Of a stretch of 49,543 nt of DNA, positions 8,299 through 17,086 are shown in pieces. Within the stretch, counting starts at the first letter, position 1. Each line of letters starts with the position of its first letter. The translations under genes were made by a program, and so were the position numbers. Where the stretch lies: positions 1 through 49,543 of the forward strand of contig NZ_JAQMFS010000021.1 of the NCBI RefSeq assembly GCF_028308085.1, in the 5' to 3' direction. The DNA comes from Gemella haemolysans. Lineage in GTDB: Bacteria > Bacillota > Bacilli > Staphylococcales > Gemellaceae. The notes below the pieces were generated by a model, which saw nothing but the letters and a program-made list of their open reading frames with translations, did not search any database and was not told the DNA's origin.

Positions 8299-11200
8299 AT
8301 GATAAAAGATAGTCTTTTGGAAATTGTTAATTTACAATTTGAAAAAAAGAATAAAAATATAGGTGTATATGGACAAAATTTAACAACACGTGCTTTAGAA
8401 ATATATAACGAATATAAAAATAGTGGCAAGACAATTGTAGTGTTATCACAAAGTAAAGCAGAAGCTGAAGAATTGTTCGCTATTCTAAATGATTTCGAAG
8501 GTGAAACATATATTTATCCAGAAATTGATATATTAAAACGCCATACTTCTAAAAGTAATGACTTGGTACAAAATTCTATTAAAGTTCTTGAAAATCTTGT
8601 ACATAATATTCAAAGTATTATAATTGTACCGATTGAATCAATTTACAGAACTGTAAAAAATCCTAGTGATTTTAAAAATAATAGCTTTGAGATTAATGAA
8701 GATACTGTTATTAGTTTTGATGAATTACAGAAAAAACTAGTTAATATGGGGTATCGTCGTGTTGAAACTGTCGATGTGGTAGGAGAGTTTTCAAAAAGGG
8801 GGAGTATAGTTGATATCTTCAGCCCTTTAAGTGAGAAACCTATTAGGTTAGATTTTTTTGATGATGAGCTTGATAGTATGAGAACTTTTGATGAAATTAC
8901 ACAAAGATCGTTAGAAAAAATAGATAGTGCTGTTATTTATCCTACAAGTGATTTTTTCCTTACATCTGAAGAAAAAGATGTAGTTGTTGAGAGAATACTT
9001 ACTAAGTTAAATGATAACAAATTAAGAGAAGAAGAAAATTACCAAGAAATTAGTACCTATCTTCAAGAAAAAATTGAAATTTATAAAGCAACTGGCGATT
9101 TTAGTGATTTAGAAAGTTTTTCAAATTTAGTTTATGAAAATACATATAGTATTGCCGACTATTTAACAGATGATATTATAGTTTTCTATGACAATTATCA
9201 TAAAATCTTAGAGAAAATAGAAGGACTAAGAGAATACTTTTTAACAAGTCTTCAAGAGATGAATAGAAATTATATATATCAAGATGTAATAGATAATGTA
9301 GCTTTTGAAAAAATTCAAAACTTAGATGTAAGAAAATTCTATTTATCTACCTTAAAACTCAATGATAAGATTATAGAAAAAAACTACAATTTAGATATAA
9401 TTGATTTGGCTTATTATTCAAGTGAAGAATATTTAGCTAAGGAAATACGTGAAAAATTAACGGATAATTATAAGGTAATTATTTCATTAAACACTCAAAA
9501 ACAAAAAGATTATGTAGAAAAGGTACTATTCGATAATTATTTCTATGATGATATTTATTATGGTGTTAAAGAAGGGAAAATCTTTATCGATGTGAATAAG
9601 TATCATCTAAAAGGATTAGAGGATAGAAAGAATAAAATATTTTTACTTACCCCACGCGAACTTTTTACTGAAGAAGAGAGAAAAAAACGTCGAGTAAAAT
9701 TTAAATATACTAACTCAGAAAAAATTAGAAATTACCAAGAACTAAATGTTGGTGATTATATCGTTCATGTTAGTCATGGGATAGGGTTATACGAAGGGAT
9801 AGAGAATGTTGAAGTTGGTGGAGTATACAAAGACTTCTTGAAAATTATCTACGATGGTGGTGATATTATTTATGTGGACATAAATAATATGAACTATATC
9901 CAAAAATATACCGCGTCTACTGATAATAGAAAACCAGCATTAAATAAACTAGGAACAAAAAATTGGCAGAAAACTAAAAGTAGAGTCCGAAAAGAAATTG
10001 AGGATATATCTGAAGATCTTATCAAGTTATATATTAAACGTGAATTAAGTTCTGGGTATGCGTATAGCTTAGATGGAAGTATGCAGTCTGAATTTGAAGC
10101 TGATTTTTCATATACACCAACGGATGACCAGGTGAAAGCTACAGAAGAAATTAAAAGGGATATGGAAAAACAACGTCCGATGGATAGACTTCTATGTGGA
10201 GATGTTGGTTTCGGTAAAACAGAGGTAGCGATGAGGGTTGCATTTAAAGCAGTTACTGATAATAAGCAAGTGGCGGTATTAGTACCAACGACTCTTCTTG
10301 CTGAACAACACTACGATAATTTTGTGAGTAGATTTGCGAATTTCCCAGTAAATATAGAAGTAGTGAGTAGATTTAAATCCGCAAAAGATATTACTGAAAT
10401 TTGTAAAAAACTTGAAGAAGGTAAAATAGATATTATTGTTGGAACTCATAAGCTATTAAATGACAAATTTAAATACAAAGATTTAGGTTTATTAATAATT
10501 GATGAAGAACAACGTTTTGGAGTTAAACATAAAGAAAAAATAAAACATCTTAAAAATACAGTAGATGTTCTTACCCTTAGTGCAACTCCAATTCCTAGAA
10601 CATTACATATGAGTTTAATAGGTATTAGGGATTTATCGGTGATTGAGACACCTCCAAGAGAACGTCAACCAATCCAAACTTTTGTGACAGCTCAAAATAA
10701 AATGGTTATAAAAGAAGCGGTTATGAATGAAATTAATCGTGGAGGGCAGGTGTTTTATGTTTATAATAGAGTAGAAACTATTGATGAAAAATATCTAGAG
10801 CTAAAACGATTATTGCCTGATATAAACATAGCGTATGCACATGGTAGAATGAGTCAAAGAGAACTTGAAAATATTATGTCTGACGTTATAGATAGAAAAT
10901 ATGATATGCTAATATCGACGACAATTATTGAGACAGGTATTGATATCTCTAATGTAAATACATTAATAGTTGAAGATGCCGATCGCTTTGGATTAAGTCA
11001 ATTGTATCAACTTCGTGGACGAGTAGGTCGTAGTAGTAGAGAAGCCTATGCATACTTAATGTACGAACCGTTTAAGTCATTAACTGAGAACTCAGAGAAA
11101 AGGTTATCGGCGATCAAGAACTTTACTTCTTTAGGTAGTGGTTTTAAAATCGCTATGCAGGACTTATCTATTAGAGGGGCTGGAGATGTACTCGGCGGAA

Positions 11201-11850
11201 GACAACATGGTTTCATTGATTCAGTAGGTTATACATTGTATTCTCAAATGTTAGAACAAGAAATTCAAGAGAAAAAAGGAATTTTAGAACCGTTATTAGA
11301 ACAAGATCGAACACAAGATGTTAGTTACTATGAAAATATAATTAAAGAAGCTACTCCGAAAATTAAGAAAGATATTTTTGAAGTCAAGACAGATGATCTA
11401 GAAATTAAACTTAACGTTGATGCATTTATTCCAAAAGAGTATATTACTAGTGATGCAGATAAAATAGATTTCTATAAGAGATTAAATAATGTAGTTAGTG
11501 ATGAAGAGATTGATAGTATTGTAGAGGATCTAATTGATAGATTCTCTGATTTTGGAGAAGAAGTTAATAACTTAATAGATATATGTTATCTGAAAGTTAT
11601 GGCGAAAAATACTATGGTGACTAGCATTAAAGAGTTAGCCAATAAAGTAGTTGTAACTTTTGATAAAGACATTATGAACAGTCTTAAAGGAAAAGAATTA
11701 TTTACAGCTTTAACGCGGCATAAGGACACACGTATCATTGCAAAAGATGGATTCTTCCTTGAAATAGATAAAAAAGAAAGATATAACATTAGACGAATTA
11801 GAGAAATGTTAGCCTTAGTATATAATAATTTGGAGAAGAATGATGAATAA
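8299..11850 (+). CDS. mfd: Transcription-repair coupling factor Mfd
   Basis: This 1183-residue ATP-dependent DNA translocase removes stalled RNA polymerase and recruits UvrA to damaged template strands. The N-terminal third is the UvrB-like module. The RNA-polymerase-interaction domain is near residues 480-550 (NVGDYIVHVSHGIGLYEGI). The RecG-like motor follows: Walker A GDVGFGKTEVA near 635, DEEQ box near 735, SATPIPRTLHMSLIGIRD, and QLRGRVGRS of motif VI. A C-terminal TRCF domain ends the protein. The length is normal. The ATG follows AGAAAGGAGCG. It is preceded by a structured non-coding region and overlaps tag, so the two DNA-repair genes are coupled. Confidence 0.97.
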   Translation: MIKDSLLEIVNLQFEKKNKNIGVYGQNLTTRALEIYNEYKNSGKTIVVLSQSKAEAEELFAILNDFEGETYIYPEIDILKRHTSKSNDLVQNSIKVLENLVHNIQSIIIVPIESIYRTVKNPSDFKNNSFEINEDTVISFDELQKKLVNMGYRRVETVDVVGEFSKRGSIVDIFSPLSEKPIRLDFFDDELDSMRTFDEITQRSLEKIDSAVIYPTSDFFLTSEEKDVVVERILTKLNDNKLREEENYQEISTYLQEKIEIYKATGDFSDLESFSNLVYENTYSIADYLTDDIIVFYDNYHKILEKIEGLREYFLTSLQEMNRNYIYQDVIDNVAFEKIQNLDVRKFYLSTLKLNDKIIEKNYNLDIIDLAYYSSEEYLAKEIREKLTDNYKVIISLNTQKQKDYVEKVLFDNYFYDDIYYGVKEGKIFIDVNKYHLKGLEDRKNKIFLLTPRELFTEEERKKRRVKFKYTNSEKIRNYQELNVGDYIVHVSHGIGLYEGIENVEVGGVYKDFLKIIYDGGDIIYVDINNMNYIQKYTASTDNRKPALNKLGTKNWQKTKSRVRKEIEDISEDLIKLYIKRELSSGYAYSLDGSMQSEFEADFSYTPTDDQVKATEEIKRDMEKQRPMDRLLCGDVGFGKTEVAMRVAFKAVTDNKQVAVLVPTTLLAEQHYDNFVSRFANFPVNIEVVSRFKSAKDITEICKKLEEGKIDIIVGTHKLLNDKFKYKDLGLLIIDEEQRFGVKHKEKIKHLKNTVDVLTLSATPIPRTLHMSLIGIRDLSVIETPPRERQPIQTFVTAQNKMVIKEAVMNEINRGGQVFYVYNRVETIDEKYLELKRLLPDINIAYAHGRMSQRELENIMSDVIDRKYDMLISTTIIETGIDISNVNTLIVEDADRFGLSQLYQLRGRVGRSSREAYAYLMYEPFKSLTENSEKRLSAIKNFTSLGSGFKIAMQDLSIRGAGDVLGGRQHGFIDSVGYTLYSQMLEQEIQEKKGILEPLLEQDRTQDVSYYENIIKEATPKIKKDIFEVKTDDLEIKLNVDAFIPKEYITSDADKIDFYKRLNNVVSDEEIDSIVEDLIDRFSDFGEEVNNLIDICYLKVMAKNTMVTSIKELANKVVVTFDKDIMNSLKGKELFTALTRHKDTRIIAKDGFFLEIDKKERYNIRRIREMLALVYNNLEKNDE

Positions 11851-12406
11851 AAATAGATGCCCTTGGGCAATAGGACCATTAGATATTGAATATCATGATA
11901 ATGAATGGGGGAGAGAAACTCATAATGATCAAATGTTATTTGAATATCTAATACTAGAAGGAATGCAAGCTGGTTTAAGTTGGTCGATAATACTTAAGAA
12001 ACGAGAAAATTTCAAACGTGCTTTTGATAATTTTGATTATAATATCTGTGCTAATTATACCGACGAATACTTAGAATCGTTAAGACAAGACGCTAGTATA
12101 ATTAGAAATAAATTGAAAATATATTCTGTTAGAAAAAATGCTATAGTATTTCTTAAGGTTCAAAAAGAATTTGGAAGTTTTGATAAGTATATCTGGGGAT
12201 TTACAGATTATAAAAAAATCAACAATAAATTAGAAAGCTACAAAGATGCAGCAAGTGAATCGGAGTTATCTACTAGAATAAGTAAAGATTTGAAAAAAAG
12301 AGGATTTAGTTTTGTAGGAAGTACGATAATTTATAGTTATATGCAGGCTATTGGAATGATAAATGATCATGAAAAAGGATGTTTTTGCTATAAAGAATGT
12401 TGCTAA
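11843..12406 (+). CDS. tag: DNA-3-methyladenine glycosylase I
   Basis: This 187-residue base-excision enzyme removes 3-methyladenine from DNA. The family pattern is complete: RCPWA near the N-terminus, YHDNEWG, LEGMQAGLSW (holding the active-site Glu), KRGFSFVGSTIIYSYMQAIGMINDH and GCF. Cys, His, His and Cys in these motifs form the expected zinc site. The start at 11843 gives a 7-base gap from GGAG; the ATG one codon earlier would be too close. The frame overlaps the end of mfd by 8 bases, indicating translational coupling. The C-terminus ends in ECC after an extra CFCYK, slightly Cys-rich. Confidence 0.94.
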   Translation: MNKNRCPWAIGPLDIEYHDNEWGRETHNDQMLFEYLILEGMQAGLSWSIILKKRENFKRAFDNFDYNICANYTDEYLESLRQDASIIRNKLKIYSVRKNAIVFLKVQKEFGSFDKYIWGFTDYKKINNKLESYKDAASESELSTRISKDLKKRGFSFVGSTIIYSYMQAIGMINDHEKGCFCYKECC

Positions 12407-12474
12407 GAAATGTTATTAAATTGGCATTATGGAAAGTAATATAAATAAGGGAATTGTTCAAATTTAGATATAAC

Positions 12475-12503
12475 TTTACTTTATAAGAAATACAGTCTAT
12501 AAT
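12475..12503 (+). promoter_or_regulatory. Promoter of the GrpB-like gene and murB
   Basis: TTTACT (12475-12480), a 17-bp spacer and a perfect TATAAT (12498-12503) lie about 40 bp before the next start codon. Confidence 0.6.
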
Positions 12504-12540
12504 ATATAAGTATGTTTAATTTTAAGATTGGATTTTATAA

Positions 12541-13062
12541 ATGGATAAGAGAACTATTAAAATTGAAGAAATAGCAGATAATAAAATGTTTGTTGAAACA
12601 TTTTTAGATGAGATAAAAAAGATACAAGAAATTCCTAAAATGCCTAAATGTGAGTTTTTACATATTGGAGCTACGAGTAATACACAGGTATTAGGAGAAA
12701 AGATTGTTGATATACTTGTTGTTGTAGAAAACTTACATGAGATAACAACATTCGATGAAAAAAGACTAAATAATATCAGTTATCATAGAATAGCTCATAA
12801 TGGTACAAAAGGTGTAATAAAATATGCTAGAATTATCGATTATCTAACAATGAGCTATGATGTTGTATTAAACGTTGTACAACGTGATACAGAAATACAT
12901 AAAGATTTTATAAAAATTAAAGAAATTTTTAATGATGAAGTTTTAAAAAATGAATATAATTCATTTAAAAATAATAATAAAGAACTTTCGTTTAAAGATT
13001 ATTCAGCGAAAAAAGTAATATTTATAAATGATATGTTAAAAAGGATTGAAAATAATGATTAA
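12541..13062 (+). CDS. GrpB/UPF0157-like nucleotidyltransferase-fold protein
   Basis: This 173-residue protein contains HIGATSNTQVLGEKIVDILVVV, a divergent form of the GrpB-family core (HIGSTS...KPIIDI). GrpB proteins have a nucleotidyltransferase fold, but their substrate and function are not established. The conserved Gly-Ser/Thr-Ser and Asp positions are kept, while the usual Pro-Gly after them is replaced by Asn-Thr-Gln-Val. The ribosome site before the ATG is weak. The gene ends inside the start of murB (8-base overlap), so it shares that transcript. The family is commonly annotated as uncharacterised; no role in wall synthesis should be assumed from the neighbour. Confidence 0.7.
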   Translation: MDKRTIKIEEIADNKMFVETFLDEIKKIQEIPKMPKCEFLHIGATSNTQVLGEKIVDILVVVENLHEITTFDEKRLNNISYHRIAHNGTKGVIKYARIIDYLTMSYDVVLNVVQRDTEIHKDFIKIKEIFNDEVLKNEYNSFKNNNKELSFKDYSAKKVIFINDMLKRIENND

Positions 13063-13957
13063 AATAAAAAATATTGAGGAGATTGTTCAAAATAGTGAAG
13101 TACTATATAATGAACCTCTAAGAAAATATAGTTTTACAAAGACAGGTGGGAACGCAGAAGTTTTAGTAAAATTAACAAATGAACAAGATTTACAAAATGT
13201 TATTAAATATAGCAACGAAAATAACATAGAACTGACTATTTTAGGAAATGGTTCAAATGTGTTAATATCAGATAATGGTATAGCAGGAATAGTAGCTATA
13301 ACTAGTGATATGAACAAGATTGAATTATTAGATGGTGATGTTATTTCTTGTTATGCGGGATTAACGTTAAAAGAACTTACAGACTTTTGTATTGAAAATA
13401 GCTTAACTAATCTTGAATTTTCATGTGGTATTCCAGGAAGTGTTGGTGGAGCAATCTTCATGAATGCTGGGGCATATGGCGGTGAGATGAAGGAAGTTGT
13501 TCAAAAAGTTGAAGTTTTCACTAAAGCTGGGGAAAAGAAAATATACACAAATGAACAGATGGAATTTTCATATAGACATTCTGTAATTCAAGAAACTAAA
13601 GAAATTATTTCTAGAGTTTATTTCCAAATGAAAAAAGGAAATAAAGAAGAAATTATCTCTAAAGTAGAAGAATTAAATAAACTGCGCTCAGATAAACAAC
13701 CTTTAGAATACCCTTCATGCGGTTCTGTGTTTAAACGACCAGAAGGATATTTCGCAGGAAAATTAATCCAAGATGCTGGATTACAAGGATTAACTGTAGG
13801 TGGAGCGCAAGTTTCAAAAAAACATGCCGGATTTATGGTTAATATAGATTCAGCAACTTGTGAAGATTATAAAAACTTAATAAAAGAAGTTCAGAAAAAA
13901 GTTTTAGAAGATTCAGGTGTTGAACTTGAGTGTGAAGTTAAAATATTAGGTGAATAA
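13055..13957 (+). CDS. murB: UDP-N-acetylenolpyruvoylglucosamine reductase
   Basis: This 300-residue FAD enzyme reduces UDP-GlcNAc-enolpyruvate to UDP-MurNAc with NADPH, the second committed step of peptidoglycan synthesis. Motifs include TKTGGNAEVLV, the FAD-binding LGNGSNVLISD, GIPGSVGGAIFMNAGAYGGEM, YRHSVI, YPSCGSVFKRPEG (Ser proton donor) and KKHAGFMVN. I chose the ATG at 13055 because AAGGA lies 9 bases upstream. An in-frame TTG at 13046 would extend it by three codons but lacks a spaced ribosome site. The gene overlaps the GrpB-like gene and is followed by a strong terminator. Confidence 0.95.
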   Translation: MIKIKNIEEIVQNSEVLYNEPLRKYSFTKTGGNAEVLVKLTNEQDLQNVIKYSNENNIELTILGNGSNVLISDNGIAGIVAITSDMNKIELLDGDVISCYAGLTLKELTDFCIENSLTNLEFSCGIPGSVGGAIFMNAGAYGGEMKEVVQKVEVFTKAGEKKIYTNEQMEFSYRHSVIQETKEIISRVYFQMKKGNKEEIISKVEELNKLRSDKQPLEYPSCGSVFKRPEGYFAGKLIQDAGLQGLTVGGAQVSKKHAGFMVNIDSATCEDYKNLIKEVQKKVLEDSGVELECEVKILGE

Positions 13958-14003
13958 GAAAAAGTAGTAACTCGAATTTATTTGAGTTACTACTTTTCTT
14001 TTT
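13957..14003. terminator. Bidirectional terminator between murB and rarA
   Basis: A perfect 14-bp stem (aaaagtagtaactc 13960-13973 with gagttactactttt 13984-13997) is flanked by A and T tracts. It serves the converging murB and rarA transcripts. Confidence 0.9.
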
Positions 14004-15249
14004 ATTTCACATTATCTATAAATTTTTTATATTGTGCAAGATTTTGTTCATTTTTATTATTAGTTTTTGGTGTATAAAATGATCTTCCTACTAAGTTATC
14101 AGGGAGATATTGTTGCTTAATATAGCCTGTAGGGTGGCTATGTGGATATTGATAACCAACACCACGATTAAGTTTATCAGCACCATAATAATGTGCATCT
14201 CTAAGGTGATCAGGAATAATAAATTTTGGATTTGTCTTTGTTTCATGTAGTGCATTGTCAATTGCCATATAAGCACTATTAGATTTTAATGAAAGAGCTA
14301 GTTGAATAACAGCGTTGGCTAATGGTATTCTAGCTTCGGGTAATCCAAGCATCTTCGCACTTTCAATAGCAGCATGAACAAAAGGCCCGATATTTGGATT
14401 TGCTAGACCGATATCTTCGTAAGCTATAACACTCATTCTTCTATATATAGTGTCTAAGTCACCACTATCTATCAGTAGTGCTAAGTAGTATAGTGAAGCA
14501 TCAACATCACTTCCACGTATAGACTTTTGAAAAGCACTAATAATATCATAAAAAGCATCACCATCTTTATCATAGGCTTTGAATTTTCCTAGAGATAAGT
14601 TCAATAGTTTCTCTTTTGTGATGATTTCACTTTCATTTGATAAATTATATAAAATTTCAAAAGTGTTTAAAGAGAATCTCAAATCACCCGAAGAGTTTAA
14701 AGCAATTGTTTTAAATACATCATCTTCTATATTCAACTCTTTAGGAAATATTTCTTTATTATTTGATATTTTTTTAAGATATTCATAAATATCATCGTTT
14801 GAAACTTGTTGTAATTCAAAAATAATTAAACGTGATCTAATCGCAGGATTTACAGTATGATACGGGTTATTTGTTGTGCATCCAATAACGTATATATTAT
14901 CGAATTCTATTTCAGGGAGTAGAATATCTTGCATAGGTTTAGTTAATCTATGAAATTCATCAAGTAGTAATATTACTTTTTTAAACCTTTTAGATTCTTC
15001 TATTACTGTAGTCAAATCCTTCTTAGTACAATTTACAGCATTTAATATTTTAAATTTATAGTCTAGTTCATTAGCTAAAGCATTAGCGATTGAAGTTTTT
15101 CCTGTTCCAGGGGGACCATATAAAATAAATGAGAACATTTTTTTGTTTTCTACTATCTTAGTGAGAACTTTTCCATCTCCAATTAAATGATGTTGACCAA
15201 TAATATCACTGATTTTATTAGGTCGTAATTTATTGATAAGTGTTTCCAT
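14002..15249 (-). CDS. rarA: Replication-associated recombination protein A (RarA/MgsA AAA+ ATPase)
   Basis: This 415-residue clamp-loader-like ATPase acts at stalled replication forks with SSB. It shows Walker A GPPGTGKTSIA near residue 45, Walker B LLLDEFHRL, sensor TTNNPYHTVNPAIRSR with the Arg finger, and the family-specific AYEDIGLANP and PEARIPLANA in the C-terminal tetramerisation part. The length is normal for the family. The ATG at 15249 is preceded by AAGGAGGTACC, a strong ribosome site. Transcription comes from a minus-strand TATAAT with a TG extension at 15282-15287 and diverges from ssrA. Confidence 0.95.
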   Translation of the reverse strand: METLINKLRPNKISDIIGQHHLIGDGKVLTKIVENKKMFSFILYGPPGTGKTSIANALANELDYKFKILNAVNCTKKDLTTVIEESKRFKKVILLLDEFHRLTKPMQDILLPEIEFDNIYVIGCTTNNPYHTVNPAIRSRLIIFELQQVSNDDIYEYLKKISNNKEIFPKELNIEDDVFKTIALNSSGDLRFSLNTFEILYNLSNESEIITKEKLLNLSLGKFKAYDKDGDAFYDIISAFQKSIRGSDVDASLYYLALLIDSGDLDTIYRRMSVIAYEDIGLANPNIGPFVHAAIESAKMLGLPEARIPLANAVIQLALSLKSNSAYMAIDNALHETKTNPKFIIPDHLRDAHYYGADKLNRGVGYQYPHSHPTGYIKQQYLPDNLVGRSFYTPKTNNKNEQNLAQYKKFIDNVK

Positions 15250-15355
15250 GGTACCTCCTTAGTTTTTATTTCTTAATATTAATTATATCATAATTGATAT
15301 AGTTGTTGTTAGAAAGTTAATTGGAAGTGTCGTTGTATATAAAAAATAATAAAAT

Positions 15356-15384
15356 TTTACATAATCTTGATTTTATGATAAAAT
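15356..15384 (+). promoter_or_regulatory. ssrA promoter
   Basis: TTTACA (15356-15361), 17 bp, TAAAAT (15379-15384). This would start a precursor about 10 nt before the mature tmRNA 5' end. Confidence 0.7.
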
Positions 15385-15400
15385 ATAATAATCACAATAA

Positions 15401-15754
15401 GGGGATGTTTAGGATTCGACAGGGATGCTAGTCTTCTTGGTGGCATGTAGGAGGGTTGTCTCCTTTAACAACACATCAGTTAAATATAACTGGCGAAAAA
15501 ACAAATTACGCTTTAGCAGCTTAATAAGCTAAAGGCTGATTACTTTGTTTGACTGTGACAAAGCTAATCGGTTCATTTTTAGCAGTCTACGATTTTTTTC
15601 TTCCGTTTGTAGAAAAAAATAAGAGATTAATCAAACTCGTTTTTCATTGCCTGTTTATCGGCTTAAGTGGAGAATTAAATTCAATAGGTAAACTAAACAT
15701 GTAGAAGCTAAGGGGAGGTATTTTTGGACGCGGGTTCAAATCCCGCCATCTCCA
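15401..15754 (+). ncRNA. ssrA: Transfer-messenger RNA
   Basis: The tRNA-like ends pair: GGGGATG (15401-15407) with CATCTCC (15747-15753), followed by discriminator A. The T-arm GGGTTCAAATCCC lies just before the 3' strand. CCA is not encoded. The tag reading frame runs from GGC at 15492 to TAA TAA at 15522-15527 and encodes GEKTNYALAA, ending in the ALAA degron. The RNA rescues stalled ribosomes with SmpB and marks the product for proteolysis. The resume codon is Gly rather than the usual Ala. A terminator hairpin follows. Confidence 0.96.
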
Positions 15755-15804
15755 TTATATTGAGATTAATCTCAAATAAAAAATACGCAGTTAGAAACTG
15801 TGTC

Positions 15805-15852
15805 AAAGAGACTTGAAATCTTTAAAATAAAGATTTATGAGTCTCTTTTTTG
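15805..15852 (+). terminator. ssrA terminator
   Basis: The outer stem aaagagact (15805-15813) with agtctcttt (15840-15848) encloses an inner aaatcttt/aaagattt stem, and is followed by a T run. Confidence 0.85.
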
Positions 15853-15901
15853 TATATCTTAATAATATGTTAATTCGACAAATTTTATTACAAAAATCTA
15901 A

Positions 15902-15930
15902 TTGTAACCGCTTGATAAATGTGCTATAAT
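15902..15930 (+). promoter_or_regulatory. Promoter of the small membrane protein gene
   Basis: TTGTAA (15902-15907), 17-bp spacer, extended -10 TGCTATAAT (TATAAT 15925-15930). It has the same architecture as the promoter at 16303-16331. Confidence 0.8.
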
Positions 15931-15974
15931 ATTATTGAAGAGTAATAAATAATTTATCAAAGGGGGAGATGATT

Positions 15975-16220
15975 ATGATGAAATTATTAACAATGTTTAA
16001 ATTTACTAATTTAGATAATCAAGATGAAGTTTATGAAGGCGGAGTAATTTCTATTCTTTTGGCGATAGGTAGACATTTATGGTTAGGATTGACTAATATC
16101 GTTAAAGCACTAGGATATACATTTTACTTGGTAACTTGGTTATTGTATATAATAGCATTAATAGTAGGAATAGGGTTTATTTTCTATTATTTGTATCTCG
16201 TTGGATTAGCTCTATTTTAG
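15975..16220 (+). CDS. Small membrane protein of unknown function
   Basis: This protein has about 81 residues, with a polar N-terminal third (MMKLLTMFKFTNLDNQDEVYEGG) and two hydrophobic stretches (about residues 25-50 and 52-80) that should span the membrane. I do not recognise a family. The gene has a strong promoter, an AGGGGGAG ribosome site and its own strong terminator, so it is a genuine monocistronic unit. The ATG at 15969 overlaps the ribosome site, so the start is probably 15975 or 15978. It lies between ssrA and the hydrolase-NfeD-FloA genes, without clear functional linkage. Confidence 0.75.
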   Translation: MMKLLTMFKFTNLDNQDEVYEGGVISILLAIGRHLWLGLTNIVKALGYTFYLVTWLLYIIALIVGIGFIFYYLYLVGLALF

Positions 16221-16238
16221 TAAAAAAATTTTTTTTTA

Positions 16239-16290
16239 AAAAACAGCTGCAACTAGAATTTGTAAAGGTTTTAGTTGCAGCTGTTTATTT
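16239..16290 (+). terminator. Terminator after the small membrane protein gene
   Basis: A perfect 15-bp stem (aaacagctgcaacta 16241-16255 with tagttgcagctgttt 16272-16286) is followed by a T-rich tail and preceded by a T/A tract. Confidence 0.85.
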
Positions 16291-16302
16291 AGTAATGTTG
16301 GT

Positions 16303-16331
16303 TTGTAAATAGTTATTAGGTATGCTATAAT
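16303..16331 (+). promoter_or_regulatory. Promoter of the hydrolase-NfeD-floA operon
   Basis: TTGTAA (16303-16308), 17 bp, extended -10 TGCTATAAT with TATAAT at 16326-16331, about 30 bp before the first start codon. Confidence 0.8.
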
Positions 16332-16360
16332 GTAACTATAATCAAAAGGAAGTAAAAAGG

Positions 16361-17080
16361 ATGCTAATTAAATTTTCAGATAGATTTTATTATACAAAAC
16401 AACGATATATGTATTTAGAACCGACACTTGGTTATTTAAAAGGTGAATATTTTTCTGTAATGTTAGATTCTGGAAATGGACCTACACAAGTTGAGAATTT
16501 TCTAAAGGAATTAAAGGAAAATGACCTGCCGATGCCAAGTTATGTAATATTGACCCATCATCACTGGGATCATAGCTTTGGAGCGGCCTATCTAGATATT
16601 CCAGTAATCTCTACAGATAGAGCTAGAGACTCTTTAATTGAGTTATCGCAACTTAAGTGGGATGATGAGAGTCTTTACCAAAGGGTAAAAGATGGAACTG
16701 AAATAAAATATAGTGCGGATGTAATAAAAAGAGTTTATGAAAATAATGAAATAAAAATTAGAATACCAGATATGCCAAAAATGGCTGATTTCAATTTGAA
16801 TCTTGGTGGAGTTAAAATAAATTGTATATATAATGATAACTCACATTCTAATGATGCATTTTTAATTTATATTCCAGAGGAAAAACTATTGTTTTTAGGA
16901 GATAGTCATGCTAAAAACTATTATACTAAACCGATGGCATATAATAAGCAGAAGCTCCGTGATTATATAGATAGAATAACAATTCTTGATTTTGAATATG
17001 CTGTTCCTGGTCATGGTAATATATTTACGAGAGAGGAATTGTTAGATTATCTTGAAAAAGAATATACAAAAATGAGGTGA
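16361..17080 (+). CDS. Metallo-beta-lactamase-fold hydrolase
   Basis: This 239-residue cytosolic protein has the MBL metal-site motif HHHWDH (His66, His68, Asp70, His71), a later His in DNSHSND, Asp in FLGDSH and His in VPGHGN, so both metal positions look intact. Substrate cannot be assigned, since the superfamily covers thioesterases, lactonases, phosphodiesterases and more. The ATG follows AGGAAG and AAAAGG. It is the first gene of a cluster: only 6 bases separate it from the NfeD gene, which makes cotranscription with the flotillin system very likely. Confidence 0.88.
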   Translation: MLIKFSDRFYYTKQRYMYLEPTLGYLKGEYFSVMLDSGNGPTQVENFLKELKENDLPMPSYVILTHHHWDHSFGAAYLDIPVISTDRARDSLIELSQLKWDDESLYQRVKDGTEIKYSADVIKRVYENNEIKIRIPDMPKMADFNLNLGGVKINCIYNDNSHSNDAFLIYIPEEKLLFLGDSHAKNYYTKPMAYNKQKLRDYIDRITILDFEYAVPGHGNIFTREELLDYLEKEYTKMR

Positions 17081-17086
17081 TTACAT

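Noticed and set aside
13046-13054. TTG start for murB
   Set aside because: ATG 13055 has AAGGA at proper spacing; the TTG would overlap that ribosome site.
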